DNA from: UBA1181 sp045600225
GTDB lineage: Bacteria > Bacteroidota > Bacteroidia > Bacteroidales > Paludibacteraceae
Assembly: GCA_045600225.1 (NCBI GenBank)
Contig: JAZRXL010000028.1
Coordinates: 62,001-126,000 of the forward strand
DNA: 64,000 nt
Direction of reading: 5' to 3'
The position numbers were made by a program, and so were the translations under genes. Below are positions 50,440 through 58,052 of this stretch, piece after piece; the first letter of the stretch is position 1, and every line of letters starts with the position of its first letter. The notes under the pieces are model-generated. The model had not been told where the DNA came from and ran no database searches. It was given only the letters and a program-made list of their open reading frames with translations.

Positions 50440-50447
50440 CAAATTTA
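50440..50447 (-). promoter_or_regulatory. -7 box of the ATPase module
   Basis: Minus-strand TAAATTTG matches TAnnTTTG, about 30 nt before ATG 50409. The module can therefore be transcribed independently of the polysaccharide genes. Confidence 0.7.
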
Positions 50448-50458
50448 AGAAAAAAAAT

Positions 50459-50471
50459 CATGTTATACATG
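50459..50471. promoter_or_regulatory. Inverted repeat CATGT-TAT-ACATG upstream of the module promoter
   Basis: It lies 11-24 nt upstream of the -7 box, in the spacer position of the promoter. CATGTTAT is also tandemly repeated here with a 9-bp period. It could be an operator; there is no direct evidence. Confidence 0.35.
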
Positions 50472-50582
50472 TTATCTCAGAGTCTATAACTTATGGTATT
50501 TCCCAATCACAACTGTGAACACAATTGAACAGACAACACATTTATTTATATATTATCCGGTTCTTGCAACGAGTTCGTACTC

Positions 50583-50735
50583 TCAGCAAATCTCCACCGA
50601 GTCATCTTTCGCCCCTCCATCTTTGATGATAAGCTCGTAGTTTGTGTAGCTCTGGGCGAGCACGCTTTCAAGCGTGTCTTTGATTGTTTTACCACTGTTG
50701 TAGCAGGTGGTGACGATTGAAATTTTCGTACTCAT
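50583..50735 (-). pseudogene. 5' remnant of a GT2 glycosyltransferase
   Basis: ATG 50735 begins MSTKISIVTTCYNSGKTIKD and ends after 50 codons at a TGA in place of the next residue of the intact gene (KDDSVEIC-stop). The DNA 50614-50726 matches 48458-48570, the start of the intact GT2 gene, at 107 of 113 positions. Homology fades just past the stop, so only about 15 percent of the gene remains. It is almost certainly non-functional. Confidence 0.85.
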
Positions 50736-50760
50736 AGATACATTGAATACACAATTTGTG

Positions 50761-51663
50761 CTATTTCAAAACTATATTCCAGTTTTTCCCTATATATGCT
50801 TTTATTAACTCTTTATCTGTGCCACAAGCTTTTTTGCAGGCTAAAACATTAGCATCCACCAAGGTTCTGTACCACCAGCCTTGGATAAAAGAGAAAAGGA
50901 AACCTTCCTTTCCATCGAGGAAACCGCCACGCAAAATGTAGCGGTAGAGGAAGTAGACGAAGCTTCGCAGGAAGAGTGGCAATCGGTTGTAACCACTTTT
51001 TGCCTTATGCTTTACCATAGCTTGTTTGCCTAAATTAGCCTCAACAACAGGATTTTCCCGTAATTGATAGAGATCGTTCAAAACTTCGTAAGCCTCACGT
51101 TGTGCATAGTTGATATGCTTCCTGCAATAATCTGATATAGAGATCAGTGAGTGGTCACAGAAATCATTTTGAAGGGTAATAGCAGTTCCCTCACTTAGTG
51201 CGAGGTGTTCATCCATCAGCCTCTCGTCGTACCTTGCCTTTCCTTTGCGGAACATGCGCATCAGACAGACTGGGTAGATGCCATGCTTCACCCATTTCCC
51301 CATGAAGATGTGTCTGCGTTTCAATTCTACACCAGTCACTTCTTGTGGAAGGGTAGGGATGCGTTGGTTCAATTCTTGGATTAGTTCTGGCAAGAGGTAT
51401 TCGTCCGCATCTAGGCGAAGAATCCATTCTGTATCTATCTTCACATTGTCTAACGCCCAATTGAACTGAGCTGCTTGGTTGCCTGGCCAAGCATGCTCTA
51501 CCAAGCGAACCTTTTCAAACTCACTGCATATCGCCTTGGTTTGATCAGTAGAGAAACAATCTACCACAATCACGGATTGTGCCAAATCGCAGATATTCTC
51601 CAGACAACGACGAATATGAAGTTCTTCGTTGTGGGTAAGGATGATAATGGATAAATCTATCAT
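50761..51663 (-). CDS. Glycosyltransferase family 2 (WaaE/KdtX-like)
   Basis: 300 residues. LSIIILTHNEELHIRRCLEN and SVIVVDCFSTDQTKAICSEF open a GT-A fold, with LRLDADEYLLPELIQEL as the metal-binding region and VELKRRHIFMGKWVKHGIYP after it. The layout (NEExxI, DSxSxD-like, RxDADE) matches the WaaE-like group of LPS core and polysaccharide transferases. A C-terminal amphipathic/hydrophobic patch (PLFLRSFVYFLYRYILRGGF) probably holds it at the membrane. Its start overlaps the acetyltransferase stop by 4 nt. Confidence 0.9.
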   Translation of the reverse strand: MIDLSIIILTHNEELHIRRCLENICDLAQSVIVVDCFSTDQTKAICSEFEKVRLVEHAWPGNQAAQFNWALDNVKIDTEWILRLDADEYLLPELIQELNQRIPTLPQEVTGVELKRRHIFMGKWVKHGIYPVCLMRMFRKGKARYDERLMDEHLALSEGTAITLQNDFCDHSLISISDYCRKHINYAQREAYEVLNDLYQLRENPVVEANLGKQAMVKHKAKSGYNRLPLFLRSFVYFLYRYILRGGFLDGKEGFLFSFIQGWWYRTLVDANVLACKKACGTDKELIKAYIGKNWNIVLK

Positions 51664-52199
51664 TGTTCTTTTAGTTCTCTCTTTTTTATGAATCTCGCAG
51701 GATTACCTCCTACCACCGTCCAAGGCTCTACATCTTTGAAAACCGCCGCTCGAGCACCTACCACTGCACCTTCACCAATGGTGACACCCATGCCGATGAA
51801 GGCATCAGCTGCTACCCATACATTCTTTTTTATAATTATTGGAGATGTCTTAAGAGGTAATAATGGGTCACTTATATCATGGCTAGCAGTGCAAATCATA
51901 CTATCCTGTGAGATAACGACATTACTTTCAATAATAACTTTATCTTTATTATAAATGGTCACATTGGGCCCAATAGTAGAATATGGCTCAACTTTTAGAT
52001 TCCAAGGAGCAAAAATATTAGCCGTATTATAAACATTAACATGATTTGGAATATCCGCACCAAATAATCTTAACAAATAATTCTTGAACCAATACATTTT
52101 GACATGAAAGAATAATCTGAAAATTGTTTTATTAACTAATGTCCATAGTATTCTTTTGGCATAACGAGGTTTTTCCTCACGATATTGATTTAACTCCAT
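51660..52199 (-). CDS. Hexapeptide-repeat acetyltransferase (WcaF-like)
   Basis: 179 residues. The C-terminal half is a left-handed parallel beta-helix with hexapeptide repeats (for example VKVE-PYSTIGPNV, IIESNVVISQDS, VWVAADAFIGMGVTIGEGAV, VVGARAAVF) and ends TVVGGNPARFIKKRE, characteristic of WcaF/NodL-like O-acetyltransferases. ASHDIS has the expected active-site histidine. It probably adds acetyl groups to a sugar of the surface polysaccharide. It overlaps the pyruvyl transferase by 23 nt. Confidence 0.9.
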   Translation of the reverse strand: MELNQYREEKPRYAKRILWTLVNKTIFRLFFHVKMYWFKNYLLRLFGADIPNHVNVYNTANIFAPWNLKVEPYSTIGPNVTIYNKDKVIIESNVVISQDSMICTASHDISDPLLPLKTSPIIIKKNVWVAADAFIGMGVTIGEGAVVGARAAVFKDVEPWTVVGGNPARFIKKRELKEQ

Positions 52200-53256
52200 T
52201 TAACGAATCTATTAATAACTTTTTTGAAAATTCACGTTTTTCATTCAAAAGACTGTTGACTTTAGAATAATCTATATGTTCTTTTAACAGATTACTAACG
52301 TCTGCACCTTCATCAACAAGTCTGTCCATAAGATTAAGCGATTCTAACAAAGACTCAAATCTTGCATTTCCCCTCTCTTTATTGTATATTGATATAAACT
52401 GCTTGTTGAACATAATAGCGAAACAAGTTCCATGAAAAGAATCTGTAATTACATAATCACAAGAACTGAATCCTTCAATCCACATTTCCACAGATCGATC
52501 ATTACATGTACTATCCAAAACAGAATATGCTTTTATTTTCTTTTCGTCACATATTTTTTTTATCATTTCTGTCTTTTTAGGTGTTATATCAAGCATATAA
52601 TTAAATAATCCCTCTTTACGTCTGCCTAAATCAAACCTTTTAAAAAGGTCATAACCCATAAGTAATGTCGGATCTAAAACATGAAAAGCCTCAACCCCAA
52701 GAAAATTCTCGCATAATTTTACTCCTGTATTCTCACGAACAGAAATCATACTAAATTTTGAGGCTAACTCTTTACACCTTTTGGTTACCTTCTCCGGATA
52801 AATCCAATCATCTACACCAAATGACACTGCATATGCAATTTTTGCCGTATTATCATCAACAAAATCCAAATAAGAGCTAAAAATGTCTTGAACTACACCA
52901 TATCTCCATATTTGATCAGACCCAACAATGACACAACCGAAATTTTTTTTTTTACAATATTCAGCAAGAGATGACGTTTCAAAAAACAAAGGAGATTTTT
53001 CTTTCATATATTTTTGTTTAAATTGTTCACAACAAACTAAAGAATTATGCTTGAACAAACCTAAACGATACATAATAGGAATTAATCCCCATTTAATACG
53101 TTTCAACAAATTAAATACCTTCTTATAAGAATCTTTTCTTCTATATAAAACTTCAACATCATGGCCATTCTGTCTTAAGAATTCTTTTAACGCATAACAT
53201 TGAAGAATTCCTCCATAATTCCAATTAAATGGAAGAGTATATATGCCTACCTTCAT
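52177..53256 (-). CDS. Polysaccharide pyruvyl transferase family protein
   Basis: 359 residues. GIYTLPFNWNYGGILQCYAL opens the family pattern, FGCVIVGSDQIWRYGV and SFHGTCFAIMFNKQFISI are the typical nucleotide-sugar-binding segments, and DYVITDSFHG is the common core. Such enzymes add ketal-linked pyruvate to sugars. In Bacteroidota and Clostridia the gene is often beside a Fe-S protein of the F420H2-dehydrogenase-beta type, as here (4-nt overlap with the preceding gene). The DNA is visibly more AT-rich than the genes on either side of 52.2-55.6 kb. Confidence 0.9.
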   Translation of the reverse strand: MKVGIYTLPFNWNYGGILQCYALKEFLRQNGHDVEVLYRRKDSYKKVFNLLKRIKWGLIPIMYRLGLFKHNSLVCCEQFKQKYMKEKSPLFFETSSLAEYCKKKNFGCVIVGSDQIWRYGVVQDIFSSYLDFVDDNTAKIAYAVSFGVDDWIYPEKVTKRCKELASKFSMISVRENTGVKLCENFLGVEAFHVLDPTLLMGYDLFKRFDLGRRKEGLFNYMLDITPKKTEMIKKICDEKKIKAYSVLDSTCNDRSVEMWIEGFSSCDYVITDSFHGTCFAIMFNKQFISIYNKERGNARFESLLESLNLMDRLVDEGADVSNLLKEHIDYSKVNSLLNEKREFSKKLLIDSLNGVKSIS

Positions 53257-54422
53257 AACATTTTTCTTATATGATAAACAATATCCGCAAGAACTGACTT
53301 TGCAGATATAGACTCTTTTTTATTTGGAATCATCTCGTTTACTATTTCAACGAATCGTTTTTCTCCCGAATTCATTTGATTCCAAAAAACATCTATTTTA
53401 GGATGTCTTGGCGTAGATCGCACTAAAGATTGATTGCTTTTTAATATTTCATTATAGTTAATCAGTATAGAATCCACATCCAACTGAGCCAAAATATCCA
53501 GAGCTTTTTGAGAACGTGCAATTAGCAAACTTACACCTTCCTTATCGTAAAATTTTGGATATCTAGACCTCACCTGCCAAAAATCTCCCATTGTAAAATC
53601 GCTGCCACTATTGTTTTCTTTATATTTACAATTATGACACGAAGGTCGCAGAAAAAGGTCGTTCAAGAACCCTTTCATAAAAGGATTAACATAACGAGAT
53701 GATGACAATGACAACTGTCTGTCATTTTTTTCTAAATCAATAACAAAACGATAATTTTTCCAACCATTAGATTTGTCTCTAAATTTGATATCTTTAATCC
53801 TAGAATTTTGACCTGACATATAAATCTCTTCACTTAAATATTTTTGCCATACTCCTGGACTTGGAACTCCATGACATATAAAATCAGAAGTAATAAGATT
53901 GTCATAGTGTTTTCTTAAAAAAAGATTCAGTCCACCTATTTGACATGGTGTACCAACAAACAAAACCGTTTTTCCTTTTTTCAAATAATATTCTGCATCT
54001 TTATAGGTATCTCCTATTTTGCTTTGAACATATTTACTCCCTAAAAATTTTTCTATCTCCTCTTTTGATTCTGTGGCGCAATGTATTACATTCCAATTCC
54101 TATCAAATTTTGCAGCGATTACAACACCATTTTTTTTCATCACAAATTCGCATAGTGCGGAAAACATTCCACCAGATGAACTTTTATGTTGAATCTGTTT
54201 GTTTCGATGCTTTATTGCATAACATTTCTTCTCGGAGACTGAAGGCAAAACGCTTGCGACAGGACATACATTTTTACAAAGATTACAATTGACACAATTA
54301 GATTCCTCCACAATTGGATAATCAAATCCGTCTACATCTCTTTTTAAGGAAATACACTGTTTAGGACATGCTTGCACACAAGACATGCATCCACAACAAG
54401 TCTCTTTATTTGTATTAATCAT
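53253..54422 (-). CDS. Coenzyme F420 hydrogenase/dehydrogenase beta-subunit family Fe-S protein
   Basis: 389 residues from ATG 54422. Two 4Fe-4S motifs lie at the N-terminus (CCGCMSCVQACP and NCVNCNLCKNVCP), followed by FrhB-like segments KSSSGGMFSALCEFV, VLFVGTPCQIGGL, DFICHGVPSPGVW and SDFTMGDFW. In polysaccharide loci this family is paired with a pyruvyl transferase and is thought to supply electrons or a reduced sugar, but the reaction is not known. F420 itself is not made by Bacteroidota, so a flavin is a likelier cofactor. It follows the GT4 gene by 4 nt. Confidence 0.88.
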   Translation of the reverse strand: MINTNKETCCGCMSCVQACPKQCISLKRDVDGFDYPIVEESNCVNCNLCKNVCPVASVLPSVSEKKCYAIKHRNKQIQHKSSSGGMFSALCEFVMKKNGVVIAAKFDRNWNVIHCATESKEEIEKFLGSKYVQSKIGDTYKDAEYYLKKGKTVLFVGTPCQIGGLNLFLRKHYDNLITSDFICHGVPSPGVWQKYLSEEIYMSGQNSRIKDIKFRDKSNGWKNYRFVIDLEKNDRQLSLSSSRYVNPFMKGFLNDLFLRPSCHNCKYKENNSGSDFTMGDFWQVRSRYPKFYDKEGVSLLIARSQKALDILAQLDVDSILINYNEILKSNQSLVRSTPRHPKIDVFWNQMNSGEKRFVEIVNEMIPNKKESISAKSVLADIVYHIRKML

Positions 54423-54426
54423 TATG

Positions 54427-55581
54427 TTAATGTTCGGAAAATAAATCCATCCATTTTTTGTATATACTATCAAGAGAAAATTTTTCTGATTTTATTTCTG
54501 TATTGTGAGACATTAATCTTCTCTTGTCATCATCTTCTATTATTTCATAAATTTTATTTGCCATTTCTTTAGCAGAAAATGGTTGCTTCGTGATAAATCC
54601 ATCTTTTCCATCCTCAATAATATCGTACACTGCATCGTAGCTACCATATACAACAGGAATAACTCCAAAATTCATACCTTCTATGATTACTAGTCCAAAT
54701 CCTTCAAAATCTGATGTGAGCAATAGAATTTGAGCTTTTTTATAGTATTCGACAGGATTTTGGAAACCTTCAATGGTTACGTTTCTTAGTTTATTATCAT
54801 CAATAAGTTTTTGAAGTCCATCTCTATAAGGCCCATCTCCAATAATCTGCAATTTCCAATCTGGATATCTACTTTCTAATAACCTCCAAACTTCTATAAG
54901 ACGATCAGGTCTCTTTTGAATATAATCAATTCTACCAACCCATAATATGATATTTTCTTTTTGAGTAGGAGTGGAATCTTTGCCCTCTTCAATTGTAATG
55001 GGATTAGAAATAGATGTCAGTTTAGGAGAACTCTTTAGAAACATAAATTTCTTTGTGATTGGCGCAAAAGATTCTGATAGTAACACAAATTTATCACATT
55101 TCTCATATGTATACCTCAAACTTAATCGAGATACTAGTGCAACTAATGATAGCTTTAATTTGTTTACAATCTTTATTCCCTCTCCTAAACGAATTTTATC
55201 TTCAAGATTTTTTATCTGTCCATTTGTTGTAGGCAAATTATGATGAACAGCAACATATTTACATTTCGTATTTTTACAAGCTGATGATATAAGTTGACTA
55301 ACATAATAAGGAACACACCATTGATTGACTAAAACATCAATATCATTTATGGTTAAATAGTCATGAAGTTTTTCTTTGTTTTCTTTTGTGTTAATAGGTG
55401 CATTGAATTTAACGAGACGTGCTTGATTGGACAATGTATTCAGCATACTATCATCTCCCTTCCAAAAAGAAAGCAAGCTAACGTCATGTCCTTCATCAAT
55501 AAATTTATTAGCAAGGACTGTAGTTGCGCGCTCTACCCCTCCTACACCAGGGAATACACCCATTAGAAAAATTATATTCAT
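54427..55581 (-). CDS. Glycosyltransferase family 4
   Basis: 384 residues. IIFLMGVFPGVGGVERATTV is the glycine-rich GT4 opening, IILWVGRIDYIQKRPDRLIE begins the C-terminal Rossmann fold, and LLTSDFEGFGLVIIEGMNFG is the E(x7)E donor site (E in EGFGLVIIEG). Length and layout are typical of retaining transferases in capsule/O-antigen clusters. It is preceded by a 218-bp gap with two hairpins, so it may begin a new transcript. AT-rich like its two downstream neighbours. Confidence 0.9.
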   Translation of the reverse strand: MNIIFLMGVFPGVGGVERATTVLANKFIDEGHDVSLLSFWKGDDSMLNTLSNQARLVKFNAPINTKENKEKLHDYLTINDIDVLVNQWCVPYYVSQLISSACKNTKCKYVAVHHNLPTTNGQIKNLEDKIRLGEGIKIVNKLKLSLVALVSRLSLRYTYEKCDKFVLLSESFAPITKKFMFLKSSPKLTSISNPITIEEGKDSTPTQKENIILWVGRIDYIQKRPDRLIEVWRLLESRYPDWKLQIIGDGPYRDGLQKLIDDNKLRNVTIEGFQNPVEYYKKAQILLLTSDFEGFGLVIIEGMNFGVIPVVYGSYDAVYDIIEDGKDGFITKQPFSAKEMANKIYEIIEDDDKRRLMSHNTEIKSEKFSLDSIYKKWMDLFSEH

Positions 55582-55714
55582 GGATTTGTGTTCTTCGCTC
55601 TTTGAGAAGAAATAATTATTCTCCTTTTGTCCAATTACTGCACAAATTTCGTTTTTTTACCTCCATTTATAATCCATTCATAAAGGCTCTTGATCTTCAT
55701 TGCCTCGGCAAAAC

Positions 55715-55774
55715 ACAATTAAGTAATTCAGTCCCTTAATTGTTGACCGTTAGGATGGGGAGGAACCTCCCCAT
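55715..55774. repeat. Two consecutive hairpins within the polysaccharide cluster
   Basis: ACAATTAAG (55715-55723) pairs with CTTAATTGT (55735-55743), and ATGGGGAGG (55755-55763) with CCTCCCCAT (55766-55774). On the minus strand they follow the stop of the 55800-56894 gene. Neither is followed by a T-run, so their role is unclear. Confidence 0.55.
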
Positions 55775-55799
55775 TTATTCAGGATTCAAAGTCTATGAT

Positions 55800-56894
55800 T
55801 TACTTTATTAAGTCATTGTACAAACCAACAAATTGTTTTGCCACTGATGTACTTGAATACTTTTCCTCTACTAGTTTTCTTCCTCGTCTCCCCATCTGTT
55901 CCAAATCAAGATCCGAACATGAAAGAAACTTTCGAAGTGCATCTGTCAAGTTCTCAATACTTAAGTCAATCCACCATCCACAATCATGAGTAACCAGCTC
56001 CTCCCACGGCGCCCCTGTTGTTGTTATCACAGGCGTGCCGCTTGCCAGAGCTTCGGGAACAACTATGCCAAAGTTTTCTGTCCAAGATGGTAATACCAAA
56101 AGATCAGCCTTACGATACAATGGCCATTTTGCATCACCATAGGCAGGACCTATAAATTCAAACATTTCAGAAACACCTAACTTTTCAGTCATGGACTTTA
56201 ATTCTTCAACGTAAAATGACTCTCCTGGACCTGCAATTGTTACTGTATAGTCTGTTAATTCATGCTTCAAAGAAGCTATTGCCTCTATAAGAAAATTTAC
56301 ACCTTTTACGAGATGAATGCGTCCTAGAAATAGAATGTTATTTGTCCTTACCCATGATCGTTTGCTTTCTATTTGGTCAATCTGAACACAGTTAGGAATT
56401 GTACATACATTCTTGTTCCACCCTAAAGCTAAAAGATTTTTTTTCTCTTTGTCTGCGGTTGCATGTACCATATCACAAATCGCAACACCTTTCTTTTGGA
56501 AGAGCCAAATAGCAGGCAATTTCTTCCAATGATGATGCTTTAATGCCCAAGGTTCCAACATACCATGAGGCGTATAGACAACTTTGTATCCTAATTCTTT
56601 CGCCCACATTGCAGTTAATGCGCTAACTGGCATCATACAGCAATTGGTGTGAAAAACGTCAGGGTGTAGCTCATCCAATAGTGCCACGAAATTTTTCTTG
56701 CAGTTGTTCCATGGTAGCCATTTGTAAGGCATATAGTGAATCGTGCAATTCTCTAAAGGACGTTCATTGGCGCCTTTATGTGTCACAATATGCAAATCCA
56801 CTAATTTGCCTAAATCTCTTGTGAGTAGTTGCATATATGCGCCTACACCACCTGAGGACTCGTCAATAGAGGGTATATAATGAAGAATTACCAT
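55800..56894 (-). CDS. Glycosyltransferase family 4
   Basis: 364 residues. DESSGGVGAYMQLLTRDLGK opens the N-terminal domain, YTPHGMLEPWALKHHHWKK is the common PHGMLxPWAL motif of amylovoran/colanic-type transferases, ILFLGRIHLVKGVNFLIEAI starts the C-terminal fold and LPSWTENFGIVVPEALASGT is the donor-binding region. It acts on the cytoplasmic side. Its start lies 6 nt after the stop of the next upstream gene. Confidence 0.92.
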   Translation of the reverse strand: MVILHYIPSIDESSGGVGAYMQLLTRDLGKLVDLHIVTHKGANERPLENCTIHYMPYKWLPWNNCKKNFVALLDELHPDVFHTNCCMMPVSALTAMWAKELGYKVVYTPHGMLEPWALKHHHWKKLPAIWLFQKKGVAICDMVHATADKEKKNLLALGWNKNVCTIPNCVQIDQIESKRSWVRTNNILFLGRIHLVKGVNFLIEAIASLKHELTDYTVTIAGPGESFYVEELKSMTEKLGVSEMFEFIGPAYGDAKWPLYRKADLLVLPSWTENFGIVVPEALASGTPVITTTGAPWEELVTHDCGWWIDLSIENLTDALRKFLSCSDLDLEQMGRRGRKLVEEKYSSTSVAKQFVGLYNDLIK

Positions 56895-56900
56895 TTTATT

Positions 56901-58034
56901 TTAAGTTTTAGAACAAGGACCACTAGTGATTGAGGATTCTCCTCCATGTTTTAAATCTTCTATTAGTTGTAGTAAAGATTTTGCCGCATTCTTTGCAGAC
57001 CAGACATCGCAAATTGTTCGAGCACCTTCTGCTGCCATGTTTCTTCTCTCTTCGGGATGCTCGATTGCCCAAACGACTTTGTCGTATAATGACAACTCGT
57101 CAAGGTTCTTGAAAATGAGCCCATTTTCATCGTTTCTCACCAAATATGGCACAGCCCCAATTTCATCGGATCCTATTAGAAGACAACCTTCACTCATTGC
57201 TTCGTTGGCAACTGCTCCCCATCCTTCCTGTCGGTCGGAGGTGAACAAGAAGATATCATGTTCTTTCATCGCATGTCGGATTTGTTGGTTGGGTACATTC
57301 CCATGGAAAGTTACGAGATTTTCGAGACCATTGTTCTTGATTTTTTGCTTCATACTTTCGCCCAAGGGACCATCACCATAAATGTCTATCGAAAACTTGT
57401 ACCCATTTACATATAGTCTATTTGCGAGATTTATTGCTAATTCGGGATGCTTCCAGTTTATAAATCTTGCACACCACATCAATCGAATAGGGTTTATTTC
57501 GCAAAACTTTTCGTCTTCGTTTTTATTGAATGTACCAACATTTGTGAAATATCCCCACTTGTAACACTTGCCTTTATACATTCCAAGCCTATAGTGATCA
57601 CCAGCTGCAAATGCACTCATGCATAGCTTATACAAAGGTTTGTGACTCCATCCATTCAAATAATACGCAAGTATCATCTTTGATATAGTAGGAGAGAGCA
57701 CATTTTTTAGCCCTTGCTTTAACCATCGTTCACTCGCATCGAAAGAGAGCAAACCTAAACGTAATCGCTCTTTCATATAAGGCAATGACTGCACACCACA
57801 GAAAATACAAGCTTCTGCTGTACGTGCTATCTCCATTGCTTTTGTTCTGGCTTCTGGAGACTCCCATGCCTTCAAAAGATATGGTCGCCTATTGAAATCC
57901 TCTGCAGACCCTTTGCTATCCCTAAGGTTTACGAGTCCTACAAAACAATACTCGTTTCCGAGCATTGTATAGAACTCATCAGCCAAAGGAGCTTGATGGT
58001 GGTTTAGAACAACGCTATAAAAGACTAACTTCAT
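56901..58034 (-). CDS. Glycosyltransferase (GT4-like)
   Basis: 377 residues. The N-terminal half is divergent (VFYSVVLNHHQAPLADEFYT, AEACIFCGVQSLPYMKERLR) and contains a FDASERWLKQGLKN element; the C-terminal half is a clear GT4 domain with RLMWCARFINWKHPELAINL, IYGDGPLGESMKQKIK and FTSDRQEGWGAVANEAMSEG (donor site). This type is common in Bacteroides capsule loci. It ends with a Cys/Lys-containing tail (GPCSKT). Its acceptor sugar is unknown. Confidence 0.88.
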   Translation of the reverse strand: MKLVFYSVVLNHHQAPLADEFYTMLGNEYCFVGLVNLRDSKGSAEDFNRRPYLLKAWESPEARTKAMEIARTAEACIFCGVQSLPYMKERLRLGLLSFDASERWLKQGLKNVLSPTISKMILAYYLNGWSHKPLYKLCMSAFAAGDHYRLGMYKGKCYKWGYFTNVGTFNKNEDEKFCEINPIRLMWCARFINWKHPELAINLANRLYVNGYKFSIDIYGDGPLGESMKQKIKNNGLENLVTFHGNVPNQQIRHAMKEHDIFLFTSDRQEGWGAVANEAMSEGCLLIGSDEIGAVPYLVRNDENGLIFKNLDELSLYDKVVWAIEHPEERRNMAAEGARTICDVWSAKNAAKSLLQLIEDLKHGGESSITSGPCSKT

Positions 58035-58052
58035 CCGTTTTGTATTCTAATT

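Noticed and set aside
48647..50442. Toxin-antitoxin pair of the AbiEii/AbiEi or RloA/RloB type
   Set aside because: The small protein does not show nucleotidyltransferase motifs, and no RloB-like pattern could be recognised; the TOPRIM-like reading fits better but remains tentative.
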